A stretch of DNA of 64,000 nt. It comes from Luteibaculum sp964627445. Lineage in GTDB: Bacteria; Bacteroidota; Bacteroidia; Flavobacteriales_D; Luteibaculaceae. The notes beneath the pieces were generated by a model that had not been told where the DNA came from, searched no databases, and saw only the letters and a program-made list of their open reading frames with translations. Below, piece after piece: positions 1 through 10,300 of this stretch. Location: assembly GCA_964627445.1 (NCBI GenBank), contig CAZVJF010000005.1, positions 213,702-277,701 on the forward strand. Reading direction: 5' to 3'. Each line of letters starts with the position of its first letter. Positions within the stretch are counted from its first letter, which is position 1. The position numbers were made by a program, and so were the translations under genes.

Positions 1-3000
1 ACATTAAATTGATCCAGGTCTTTTACATCGTGAATTACATATTTCACCCTACCTTTTCCATCGTAGCTAAAATGGGTGGAACCGCTGTTGTTGTTAATGG
101 CCGCTACGCGACCTTCGGTATTGTGTTGTGGGTAACGAGGAAAGTTGTAGGTACTAACATCGTAGGTTATAGTTACTTTATCTACCACTGCGCCTGTTCC
201 GGGAAAGGGGAAGCCCCCCGCGTTTTTCATTTGATCTAGGAAGAAGAATCCTAAGGCTGAAGGACCACCGCACTCTGGACATTCTTGGCTCCATCCGGCC
301 AATTGTTGCTCAAAATCACGATACTCACCTGTCTCTACCACCCTATTATTTCTATCGTATTTGGAGTAGTTAAAAATAAGGAAGCCCAAATCTTTACTCT
401 CCTGGCGTTGTGCTGCTGATTGCGAGTATCGCAATCGGCCGTCATCGTCATAAATAAAACGTGTTGTACCACCATCCGGAGTCCGTTGTTCTACCACCTG
501 CTCTCCTTCGTATTCGTAGGTAGTTTCCATTCGGTGACAAGGTTCTTCCTCGGGGGTTACATAGTCCACTCCTTCTGGTGGCACCGTCATTTTTAAGCGC
601 TGCGCTTCATCATAAAAATATAGGGTAAAGTGCCTTGGCACATCGATGTATTTTAACCAAAACTCCTCTTGTAATTGCGAGAAACAGTAGCCTTCATAGG
701 CCGTCTCAAATTGTTCTTTTACATTATCTACGTAGTCCGTCACCCACTCTTCATAGGCAGATTCAAAATCCATTTCGCAGTCGAGCTTACATATTTCTGA
801 GGCCACAATAAAAAATAGTTTAACGTCAGCTATTTGGAAAATATGCTGTTCGGGATTGTTTTCATCCAACAAAACCAATTCTGCGGTAATGGATTCTATT
901 AGGTCCACATGAACATCGGCAGGAATTTTCACTCCGTAGGCAAAACTTGCCGAGTTTATTTCATCCACTATGATTTCTTCTAAAAGACGATTAAGATACA
1001 CCTCATCGGGAGTGCTGTTACACAATTCTACAAGGTCGGGGTCTCCATCTGCGTCTTCTAAACAGGCCGCTCTGGCGTCTGCAGCTATATCTTCTAAGGT
1101 AGCGGTATAAGCAAAAATACATTGCCTCAAACCAGTGTAAACCAAACCGTCTAATCCAGCAGATTTTAAAGTTAATCCCTCAGCCCTTAACTCGTCCAAT
1201 AAATACGGCAACATGCCAGCAGGAAATACACCGTCAAAATCCTGACTTAACTCCTCTATGATGCGTTCAATATCACTTTGGCACGAGGAATAAACATCAG
1301 CATGTTCTGGCAGGTTCACTACGGCAAGTAACTCCGCCTTTAAATCAGAAGCTGATAAGGTGGCTTCCCATTCATCAGCCGTGTTGTATGAAGAAATAAC
1401 ACTGTAGTACTCGAAAAAGTAATAGGCCATATATTCACCAAACTGATCGATAATACTTTGTGCAGGCAAAAAATAAGGGTTACCATTCCCGTCTACGTGC
1501 TCTTCTTGGATCTGATCTTGGGTAAATGGAAAATTATCGGATCCGTTCCACAGGTCGGGGTTTTCGAATCGAAACGCTGCGTAATTGTCTGTTATATTTG
1601 ATGCTACGCTAAATAACTCTAGAAACATTTCGTCTGCACATTCTGCACAGTAATCCACTTCCTCAGCACTTCCTAACAAGCATTCTTGTAAAGAAAAAGA
1701 ATTTAGCTCAAAGCGGGCTGCCATGTAACTATCATACAACTCAAACGATGCATCGTCCAATATCTCCAAAACATCTAAGGGCAACTCTGTATATAACTGA
1801 ATCAATTGGGAAAGTGTATAATCTTGTCCAGATACAGTAAAGGTTGCTGAATTGGCTTCTACAGCTTCTAAAGCGCGCTGCTCTTCAAACTTTAAGGCCT
1901 CAAATTGAGTTTCACAGAATTCACTGCGATCCGCTGGTTGCTCGTTGGCCAATTCTACATCGCAATAATCCTCACAATTACCCAGGTTAATAACCGCTTT
2001 GTATAATTTATATGGGTGCGTTTCATTTAAGTCTAGCTCGCCTTCATCCAGTAATAACGGCATCACACTCGGAGTTACTTCGATTTCCTCCAACGAAAGA
2101 ATTGTTGGAGCTGCATTGAATTGCCGCTCGTACAGCGTAGCTATTGTTTCCCAATCTGGACTTGTGTTGGTGAGTTCTGTATAGGTCCCAACGGTAACAT
2201 CTAAAGTCTCATCATCACTTTGCGTGGGAGTTAAATATCCCCCTTCGAGATTGGTTATCGTATGTTGGTTGTCAAGTGGATCTTGCTTTAACTTTTCCAA
2301 CCAAACTTCATCCAAATAGTTTACAACTTCTTGGCAAGATGCGGTAGCTTCACAGTCTTCATCGGAACTTGGACAATCTGCAGGTATTATACTACGAATT
2401 CGGTTATTGCCCTGATCCATAAGCCAAATTCCACCACTGAGATCCACCTCTACCATACCAGCAGGAATATTGAGTTGGGCATTGTTTCCAATTCCATTTA
2501 CATGTCCTGGAGCACCTGTGCCCAATGTAGTAAATACGGCTCCTGATACTGGATCTATCGTTCTTAGCGCATGATTGCCAGCATCGGAAACAAAAAGTAA
2601 CCCATTTTTATGCTGAAGTAGTCTTCCAGGTTCATTAAAGGTTGCGTCTGCACCATTGGTATTGTCATCAAATCCGGCTATACCGCTACCGTATTCAAAT
2701 ATGCTGCCGTTACCCTCGAGTGGGTAATGAAATATTTTGTGATGGACCCTATCAGAGATCCACAACCGGTTATTCGTTTCATCCACGGCAATACCTCCGC
2801 CTACCGTAACATCTGAAAAGTTGAGCTGCTCTACATGTGCTTCAGAAGCGTGTAGGTTTGTTACCTTTAGAACATTGTTGCCACCCGTATTCGCAATATA
2901 TAAAGTACCGTCTTCGCGAATACTTATGCTTTCTGGGGCGTTAAATGCGAGTACGTTATCCACCAAAATAGAGGAGATTTCTCCGGTATTTACGTTTACC

Positions 3001-6000
3001 CGCCTTAAAAAAGAAGGATAGTTGGGTACTTTACTCTTTTCTAACACTATTAAGTAATCCGTGTTACTAGGATCTAGAACCATATCTACAGGGTCGTAAA
3101 ATGCCCCGCCATCTATGGTAGTCCCGTCCACTTGATTTGCGACACAAGGCGTACCTGCAAAGTTGGTCGCTAAATATCCGTTGAAAGTAAATCGTACATT
3201 TCGAATGGTGTTGGAGCCTTGCTCCAGCACAAAGTAATTTAAGAAACTTGTGCTGGCCACAGCTATAGGAGCTGCTAAACTGGTTTCATCGTCACTGAAA
3301 TAACCGGGTCTGTTGCAGTCTAATCCATTTCCTAAGCTAGTTCGCGCCTCGTAACAAACTTTATTGGAAGGTGTGTAGGGAGAATAATCATCGGTAAGCT
3401 TTTGGCGAACCACAAAATAGGTCTCTTGGCTAAAATATGCTTCGCGAAAGTCCTCTTTCCCTGCACCATTATTTTCAAACTCTTGCCGCCAATTTTCATA
3501 ATTCTCCTCCCAAGTTTCTTTACCACTTTCGGTTTTAAACGGCTCTACCCTTCGAGTAACCACATATGTTGCTGGACCTGGCAGTGATAAATCCTCCGTT
3601 TTTTGTAAAGGCAGCCCATCTGGAAGCGGGTCACCACAAGCTAATTCTTCCGGATTAATGTTATATTCATAACTTAACTCGGGGACCACCACGCCTGTAA
3701 GTTCATTCTTTACCTCAATAGTTATGGTGTATCCACAAACATAACACTGTTCCAGTATTTCATATGTGGTTAACTCTCCGAGCAAATCATAATGGAAATC
3801 CGTTAATGGATTCTGAGAGCAAGGCATGGTAAAGGTAGCCGACACCTCGTTAGCCAACTCTGATTCTATAACAACATCGTTATTGCCCGCTAAGGGGTTT
3901 AGCGTATTTTCAAAGTTCTCGATATAGTCCTGTGTAAACGGTTCCCCCGCGCCCACTTTAGCTCCATCTGCCTTGGGCTGCAAGGGCACCAAATTTTCTA
4001 AAGCCGAACATTGTTGAATAGCGGTAGCCACTACCAACCCTTCTTGATTGACGTAAGAAATATTCCCCACGCCATTGGCATCTATAGTGGTGTTCTTTTT
4101 AATGGTTCCCTCTTTATTGCTCCCCGAGCCGTATATCAGGTGAATTTCTTCTGGAGAAGCATTTCCATAAAGGTGCTGAATGGAACGTTCCGGCAATACA
4201 AAACTTGCCCCAACTCCTGCCGAAGTACGGTCTGGCTTACCATCTACTCGCGTTAAATTATAGCTGTAGGGATATCCTTGTGCATTATCTACCCAATCTT
4301 CATTGCTATTATTGGAGTAGTAGTTGGAAACCGAATTGGGAATGCTTGCATCTACTGGGGTAGGGTTATAATAATACTGACCTGCAGTAAAATCTGTATG
4401 CAGGACATCAAAATCCTGGGCGGCAAAATCCCGGGTAGTCCCTCCATCATTTACATCAAAAAAGTGAGTTGCGTAGCCAAACTGCCCCGCTCCACTGGGT
4501 GCAGCAAGACTACTCACCCCGTCTCCGCTGTAGGGACTGTACACCATTTCTTGGGTAATAATGCTCCCCGTTTCCTGGTTTTTGCTTTGCTGCTGGCGTG
4601 TTCTACCCAAACCGTCTGCATACGACAGTCCTTCTGCCACCTTTTCGTCATAAAAGCTAGCGTTGTAATTCCAGTTGATTTTACCTGAATGGATGTCCGT
4701 AAAATTATCCAGATAAACCTCTATGGGAGCTTGCTTGTTGGGTCTAAAGGAGAGCTTTTCATGATTGCTCCAGTGTATGCCTCCATCGGGCAAAACCAAG
4801 CCTGCACGCCAAGCAACGGCAGTGCCCGTTTCAAAACCTTGGCTAATTTTAGGAAAACTGTTCACTGGTGCAGCCGCAACGCCTCCTGCGGGGATGGAAT
4901 TGCCCAAATAATATGCATCTGCATTGTTCCAATCTGGCATAGCAATGCCGCCTACTTCGTGGTAAAATGCCGCTTGCCACAGTACATCGTTGTGGTTTTT
5001 ATATACCAGTCCGTTGGAAGCTGCACTCACCTGCAGGTCAGTACCCAAATCTGTTAAATCAAAATATTTATTTGCCTTGGGTGCAAGTGTATTGATTGCC
5101 GATTGCTGTTGGGTCGGATCCTCACAAGGAGGAAATATGGCAACAACATCTGATAGGTCGGTGTAGTTAGTAGACCATGGCTCTGGGTGGAATGGGCGTA
5201 ATTGAAATCTGTAGTAACCATAATCACTCCATGGAAATCGAAAATTACGGATAAGGTATTCATTTAATCCGTTCCCTAAGTAATTTAGAGATGCATCTCC
5301 AAACGTAGATAGACCAATCCGTCCTACATTACGCCCATTTTCGAAGTTAGGAGTAGTTGAATAGTACAAAACTATCAGGGCATTTTCCATATCCTCTATA
5401 TGCTTATAATTACCAAAATCTTGCACTTTAATAGATATCAATTCTTCTTGACCACTACTAAAAGACACTTCTTCTATGTGACCAATGCGGCCAAATTCAT
5501 TTTCTGTCTCGTAATTTCTCAGCAAAAAATTCTTTTCATTATCATACCGGTAATTCAAATTATTGGAATATGTCCAATGACGCCCGGTATTTCCAGCATC
5601 ATTTACCCTAATGTAGCTATAATCATTCGCTAAAACCTCATTCCCATAAGCATACAATTCTAAGTGCTCAGAACTATTGACCTCAATAAAAGGATCCATA
5701 TTCCCTATATGCGCAGGATTCCCATGATCATACTCCTCAATGTAAGAACCTCTTACATTTACATATACAAACGAACTATTATGAGTAAAATCAATATAAG
5801 AGTCACGACCATTATAAAACTCAGAATTTAAAATACTCAGATATGGTGCAATCTCATGACGATTATAGTTTTTGTTTTCAAATGAGACACCCTCAAATAA
5901 ACAGTTCCACAATCTACATTGAAACGATCTGTCTTCCGAATCTGAGTCTAGTTTATAGCCTTGCTTCGAAAAGTAATTCCCGGAGAGATAATCGGGATTA

Positions 6001-6626
6001 CGGAATTCACATCCAAAGCACCATAGTATTGTTAGGTAATTTCTTGTAGTACCATTATTCCCTATAATATTTCCTCCATATATAACTCTAACATTAAAAT
6101 AATAATCAAATTCATCTCCTACAAACACAACCCCATTAATCTCTAATCTATAATTATAAAGATGTTCATTGCTCGCTATAGATTCAGCATAAACCTTATC
6201 TTCGTTAATATCAAATTTAAAAAAGTTGGAAAAATTACCCCTACCGTAAAATTGTATTTTCTCTCCGTCATCGTTCAACAATCTGTCATACACTGCAGTG
6301 TACTCCTGAGCTTCATTATATTTATTAATGTTTACAAATTTTTCAACAGTTATCGGACTCCATATTTCAATACCACTTTGAAATAAATGCTGTTCAAAAA
6401 ATATCCAGTAAACCTCATTAGCTACTGGCCTACTGTTTATATCAGCAATAGCAGAACGTAAGGTCACCTCATTTGGCCCAGGGGTATTATCGTGTGCTAC
6501 GTTTACCCATATATATACGTTTTCTGGAGGGGTATCGTAAACTTGTTGGGCCTGGGCATCCATGCACCAAAGTATGAGCCCCAAAAAGATCAGTGGGAGC
6601 TTCTTAAATTGTAATAAAAAGGTCAT
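1..6626 (-). CDS. Giant Rhs/YD-repeat secreted protein, cassette A (C-terminus outside window)
   Basis: Open in one frame from the ATG at 6626 to the left edge (about 2208 codons seen). A signal peptide is followed by a mature start near AQAQQVYD. The N-terminal LRSAIADIN motif resembles the start of secreted parallel beta-helix proteins. An NHL-like beta-propeller comes next (roughly 2400-3150 on the DNA), then an acidic, probably helical segment, then YD repeats (for example YVIHDVKDLDQFN at the edge). Domain order matches the full-length paralogue ending at 28553, which suggests that the missing part holds an Rhs core and a variable toxin tip. It lies 10 bp after the 248-aa gene and is probably co-transcribed with it. 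No immunity gene can be judged because the 3' end is absent. The family assignment is firm; the function is inferred. Confidence 0.88.
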   Translation of the reverse strand, partial: MTFLLQFKKLPLIFLGLILWCMDAQAQQVYDTPPENVYIWVNVAHDNTPGPNEVTLRSAIADINSRPVANEVYWIFFEQHLFQSGIEIWSPITVEKFVNINKYNEAQEYTAVYDRLLNDDGEKIQFYGRGNFSNFFKFDINEDKVYAESIASNEHLYNYRLEINGVVFVGDEFDYYFNVRVIYGGNIIGNNGTTRNYLTILWCFGCEFRNPDYLSGNYFSKQGYKLDSDSEDRSFQCRLWNCLFEGVSFENKNYNRHEIAPYLSILNSEFYNGRDSYIDFTHNSSFVYVNVRGSYIEEYDHGNPAHIGNMDPFIEVNSSEHLELYAYGNEVLANDYSYIRVNDAGNTGRHWTYSNNLNYRYDNEKNFLLRNYETENEFGRIGHIEEVSFSSGQEELISIKVQDFGNYKHIEDMENALIVLYYSTTPNFENGRNVGRIGLSTFGDASLNYLGNGLNEYLIRNFRFPWSDYGYYRFQLRPFHPEPWSTNYTDLSDVVAIFPPCEDPTQQQSAINTLAPKANKYFDLTDLGTDLQVSAASNGLVYKNHNDVLWQAAFYHEVGGIAMPDWNNADAYYLGNSIPAGGVAAAPVNSFPKISQGFETGTAVAWRAGLVLPDGGIHWSNHEKLSFRPNKQAPIEVYLDNFTDIHSGKINWNYNASFYDEKVAEGLSYADGLGRTRQQQSKNQETGSIITQEMVYSPYSGDGVSSLAAPSGAGQFGYATHFFDVNDGGTTRDFAAQDFDVLHTDFTAGQYYYNPTPVDASIPNSVSNYYSNNSNEDWVDNAQGYPYSYNLTRVDGKPDRTSAGVGASFVLPERSIQHLYGNASPEEIHLIYGSGSNKEGTIKKNTTIDANGVGNISYVNQEGLVVATAIQQCSALENLVPLQPKADGAKVGAGEPFTQDYIENFENTLNPLAGNNDVVIESELANEVSATFTMPCSQNPLTDFHYDLLGELTTYEILEQCYVCGYTITIEVKNELTGVVVPELSYEYNINPEELACGDPLPDGLPLQKTEDLSLPGPATYVVTRRVEPFKTESGKETWEENYENWRQEFENNGAGKEDFREAYFSQETYFVVRQKLTDDYSPYTPSNKVCYEARTSLGNGLDCNRPGYFSDDETSLAAPIAVASTSFLNYFVLEQGSNTIRNVRFTFNGYLATNFAGTPCVANQVDGTTIDGGAFYDPVDMVLDPSNTDYLIVLEKSKVPNYPSFLRRVNVNTGEISSILVDNVLAFNAPESISIREDGTLYIANTGGNNVLKVTNLHASEAHVEQLNFSDVTVGGGIAVDETNNRLWISDRVHHKIFHYPLEGNGSIFEYGSGIAGFDDNTNGADATFNEPGRLLQHKNGLLFVSDAGNHALRTIDPVSGAVFTTLGTGAPGHVNGIGNNAQLNIPAGMVEVDLSGGIWLMDQGNNRIRSIIPADCPSSDEDCEATASCQEVVNYLDEVWLEKLKQDPLDNQHTITNLEGGYLTPTQSDDETLDVTVGTYTELTNTSPDWETIATLYERQFNAAPTILSLEEIEVTPSVMPLLLDEGELDLNETHPYKLYKAVINLGNCEDYCDVELANEQPADRSEFCETQFEALKFEEQRALEAVEANSATFTVSGQDYTLSQLIQLYTELPLDVLEILDDASFELYDSYMAARFELNSFSLQECLLGSAEEVDYCAECADEMFLELFSVASNITDNYAAFRFENPDLWNGSDNFPFTQDQIQEEHVDGNGNPYFLPAQSIIDQFGEYMAYYFFEYYSVISSYNTADEWEATLSASDLKAELLAVVNLPEHADVYSSCQSDIERIIEELSQDFDGVFPAGMLPYLLDELRAEGLTLKSAGLDGLVYTGLRQCIFAYTATLEDIAADARAACLEDADGDPDLVELCNSTPDEVYLNRLLEEIIVDEINSASFAYGVKIPADVHVDLIESITAELVLLDENNPEQHIFQIADVKLFFIVASEICKLDCEMDFESAYEEWVTDYVDNVKEQFETAYEGYCFSQLQEEFWLKYIDVPRHFTLYFYDEAQRLKMTVPPEGVDYVTPEEEPCHRMETTYEYEGEQVVEQRTPDGGTTRFIYDDDGRLRYSQSAAQRQESKDLGFLIFNYSKYDRNNRVVETGEYRDFEQQLAGWSQECPECGGPSALGFFFLDQMKNAGGFPFPGTGAVVDKVTITYDVSTYNFPRYPQHNTEGRVAAINNNSGSTHFSYDGKGRVKYVIHDVKDLDQFN

Positions 6627-6636
6627 GTTTTAATTC

Positions 6637-7383
6637 TTAATGAAAGTTCATGTATCTTCTATCTTCCACCCAGTAGCCTTCATACTGGCGTACTTCTTCT
6701 GGAGGCATGTTTATCTTAAAGTCCGGATCCTTAAGCTTGGTCTTGACCGATTTTAAGACATACAGAGTTCCGCTATTGGCAGATGCTTCAGACTCCCCTT
6801 CTTCACGCACTTCGTTTTCAACCCAGGCAATTAATTTATGATTACTGGCCTGAAAAATATAGGTACACGCAGCGCCACTTGCAGTTATCTCTTCGTAAGC
6901 CAGCCAAGCATCGCTTTCTGTTGGTGTCTCTTGGAATGAGACCACCGTATCGGCCAGATCTTCCAAATCCAATAAAGAATCATACGCGTGTCGTGGCAAT
7001 TCACTGGTTTCCCACAGCAAGCGATCTATTCGGTCTATAGAATCTACAATCATGGTTGTTTCCAACTCATCGCAAATGACTTCTAAAACACCATCGCTAA
7101 TCATTTTCACCCAACCCAGGTCTACTTTGTATTTACCATTGGCATAATAGTGCGAGTAGCCCCCCTCGTAGCATTGTTCGGGGTTGGGCTTGTTTATAAA
7201 ATCCCAATCCCATGTTTTGCAAATTCTCCGGTATTCTATCGCCACCTCTTCGGCTCCAAATACGGCATCTAGCTCTCCTGCATATTTGCTCATGGCTGCA
7301 CTATCTATCTGTGCTTGCACCACAACAAAAGCAAAAATCATTGCTACCGTCAGGCAAACCTTATTCTTGTTAAAACCCATCAC
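6637..7383 (-). CDS. Secreted protein of unknown function, cassette A only
   Basis: A 248-aa protein with an N-terminal signal peptide (hydrophobic VCLTVAMIFAFVVVQAQ, cut after AQA or nearby). The mature part is acidic and soluble, with no recognised domain; Trp and Tyr are frequent (KTWDWDF, YSHYYANGKYKVDLGW) and there are four Cys. The start overlaps the stop of the 2187-aa YD gene by 4 bp (ATGA), so translation is probably coupled. The 3' end is 10 bp from the giant Rhs gene. The equivalent place in cassette B (39053-39335) holds no gene. It could be a periplasmic chaperone or adaptor for the neighbouring giants; that is inference only. Confidence 0.8.
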   Translation of the reverse strand: MMGFNKNKVCLTVAMIFAFVVVQAQIDSAAMSKYAGELDAVFGAEEVAIEYRRICKTWDWDFINKPNPEQCYEGGYSHYYANGKYKVDLGWVKMISDGVLEVICDELETTMIVDSIDRIDRLLWETSELPRHAYDSLLDLEDLADTVVSFQETPTESDAWLAYEEITASGAACTYIFQASNHKLIAWVENEVREEGESEASANSGTLYVLKSVKTKLKDPDFKINMPPEEVRQYEGYWVEDRRYMNFH

Positions 7384-10300
7384 TCTATCTCTTTTTGGAA
7401 GCCATAAAAGTTTTTCCCAGTTACTTTTAAACCTTGGTTTTGCCCTTCTACCTCCGTTAACGTTATTGTAGGCACACCTAAGTCATCGTATACTATTTTA
7501 GTCGTAAAATGATCTGGCATTACCGTACCTATTGGACGGCTTAAACGATGATCATAAATGGTTGCAGAGACCGCTGCTGCTGTGGGTTTAGCTAAATAAT
7601 CATCCACGTAAACCGCCTCATTAGATAGATTATGTAAGTATAAAACAACGCGGTTATTGTTGTTGAGATACTCTGCAGAAACTTTTAGATTAAAATTGGC
7701 TTTGAATAGAGACCATTTTCCAGCTTTCACCTTGGTTGGTTCGTACTGCACCTCTTCTAAAATAACCTCTTCTGAAAAATCTTTTTCTGAAAGTGCATCA
7801 TGCGAAATTATTGAGGCTACTGCCTTGATATCGCTCGCATCATCGGTTTTAAGCCAAACCCAAATACTTTGCTTCCCTCTATATTCGCTGTTGGTTGCCA
7901 AGCTTTCTGCCGGTATAGCAAATCCACAACCCCTAGAATTTGCGGGTAAAAGAAAGGCACCCTTTCCGGTATGTACATCTGGTGTGCATGGTTGATTCAA
8001 ATCAAATTGCACCTGCTTCTCACCTGCAACGCAGTCTTCATACTCTCCTTTTAAGGTTTGGTTTTGATACAACATGACGTCTACAATAGTGGGCTGATAT
8101 ACTTCGAGAAGATCCACGTCAAAATCTACCATAAAAAGTGCCTCAACCGTTTGGTTTGCCCTTGTTGCCGATAAATAAAAATCAAACGGTTTCCCGTCAT
8201 CAGCTACCATTAATAATTGGTTGGAAGGCGTAAGCACCACATTTACAACTTTATTGTAATCATTTAAACGAACTCGGAGTTTACACACCACCACCTCCTC
8301 AGCCAATGTTTGTTGTGGTGAAAATGATAATACATGTGCGTTATATGTACCTAAGAAGCCTCCGAAATTCGATAGACCCAAGGTGAATAATTCATCAGTG
8401 CTGTTATCACTACATCGTTGCAGCATTTGAGCATCTATTAGTCCAAACTCCGAACCCTCTGGATTTGACCGGTAGGGAGGCAACTCCGAAAGATCTGCGA
8501 ATTCGCCCGAATTAAACACAGTAAGATCATAAGGCGCTTGCGAAGCTGCAAATGCAGCCGCACCCGTACTTGGGTAAAACCGCGTACTGCTAATATTGTC
8601 TTGTCTATCTTTTGATTCCACAACCGCACCTTTATGGTTGTATTTACGCACCTCAGAAATCAATTTCCAATCTTTGTGTAGATTGTCTAGATCGGATTTA
8701 TTCTCAAAATCTTCGATAAAACCATCTGCAGTAACAGCTCCTAGCAGTTGATAACTCTTGTAGGGTCTGCTAATTGAGGATGGATACCGAAAATTACCTT
8801 TGTTTATGCGACTCTGGTCGAACTCACTCTGATAATCAAGGGGCTCTAGGGTCATAATATAGCTGCTTCCGATCCCCCTATTGCGAAGGTGGAGATCGTT
8901 GATAACTTCCCAGGAGTTTCCACCATTAAATCGCCATTTCCCATAATCTACAAATTGGGCGGAAAGAACGTTTTGGTCCGATATACTGTGTTTATACCGC
9001 ACTGAGAAATCTTTCGCAGTGAGTTGATTTTCTCTGCCTGTTCGCAAAGCTAAAACCCCCATTTCCGGATTATTCCAATAAGCCGGTCTAGATCTACTAT
9101 GGTAGGTGATATCCCCTATGCTTGAAGTAGTCTCCAAGGGATTTAGCGTGTACTTATCGTATTTTTTGTGTTCTGTAATTCTTTGTATACCATCTTGCAT
9201 GGTAACTATCTTGTCTACAACCGGTGGTACGTACAAGTAATCCGTGTAGGTTAGAACAAAATCAGTAGAAGTGATTAACTTTGAATTCTTTCTTTTTACA
9301 TCGCCACTCGAAATTTTTCGCTTTGCCATCTCGCCCCATAGTTGTTCCAAGGCTCCAGGACGGAGATTTGCTGCAATCTCAAAATCATTATTCTGAGAAA
9401 CCACCGCTACTAGCTCAGAAGGATTATTATAATGTGTTTCTGTTCTTGACACAATATTGCCGTGGGTATCATATACTGTATTTGACAATTCTTTCCCTAA
9501 AAAGTCGGATAGATCAATATACCGGTGCAACTTGGTTGTAGTTGCTTTTCCATTGGCATAATCCATCCCAATGCGTTTGCGTTTTCGTCTTCTTTTACGT
9601 TTACTTTTCTTACGCAAACTGAATTGGCGTTTAACGTAGCCCGTTACTTTCTTGTAATACAATTTAGTGAGAACGCGATGCGGCATCGCATTTTGCTGGT
9701 GTGTCCTAAAATTATCCGTAAAGCGATAACCTGGCTTATCTGGTGTGAGATACTCCGCTACCATTTTTCCACCAGGGCGGTATACCTTCGAATCCAAATT
9801 ATCTTCAGAAGCAGATGGAATCCAACGTTGTTCAGTCACCTTACCATATATTATTCTAGGAGCCGTAAAAAATCCTTTTCCCTTGACATCAGCCAGACTA
9901 AATGCTAAATTTTTACCAAATCCCGGCTCATTTGTTGCTACTCCAGTACTAAAACCAGAGCCATTTTCATGGGTGTCATAAAAGTAGTTGGTAACAATAT
10001 TATCATCTTGAACATTATTGCCGGTTGCCATTTGAAAGTTACTGGATATAGTAATTGCACTCACTCTACTCCCCGTATACTTTCCTAAAAAGCAAGGGGT
10101 GCGTAGAAAACTTAAGCCATTATAAATATTACTATTAGTACAGCGAGCCTCTCCTGTTAGTGTACCATATTGAGACTGAAGTTTATCCTCAGCGCCTGGA
10201 TCTCCGTTGACCAATCTCTTCAGTTGGTTTTTCATGATCCTTAGCGCCTCACGTTTACCCACAGACTTTGGAGGAAGAGAAACTTCCACCTTGGGTTGGT

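Noticed and set aside
4011..5057. Plus-strand frames of 80-136 codons opposite cassette A.
   Set aside because: The same shadows appear opposite the paralogous part of cassette B (36599-37060). They follow the coding constraint of the Rhs gene and are not real genes.
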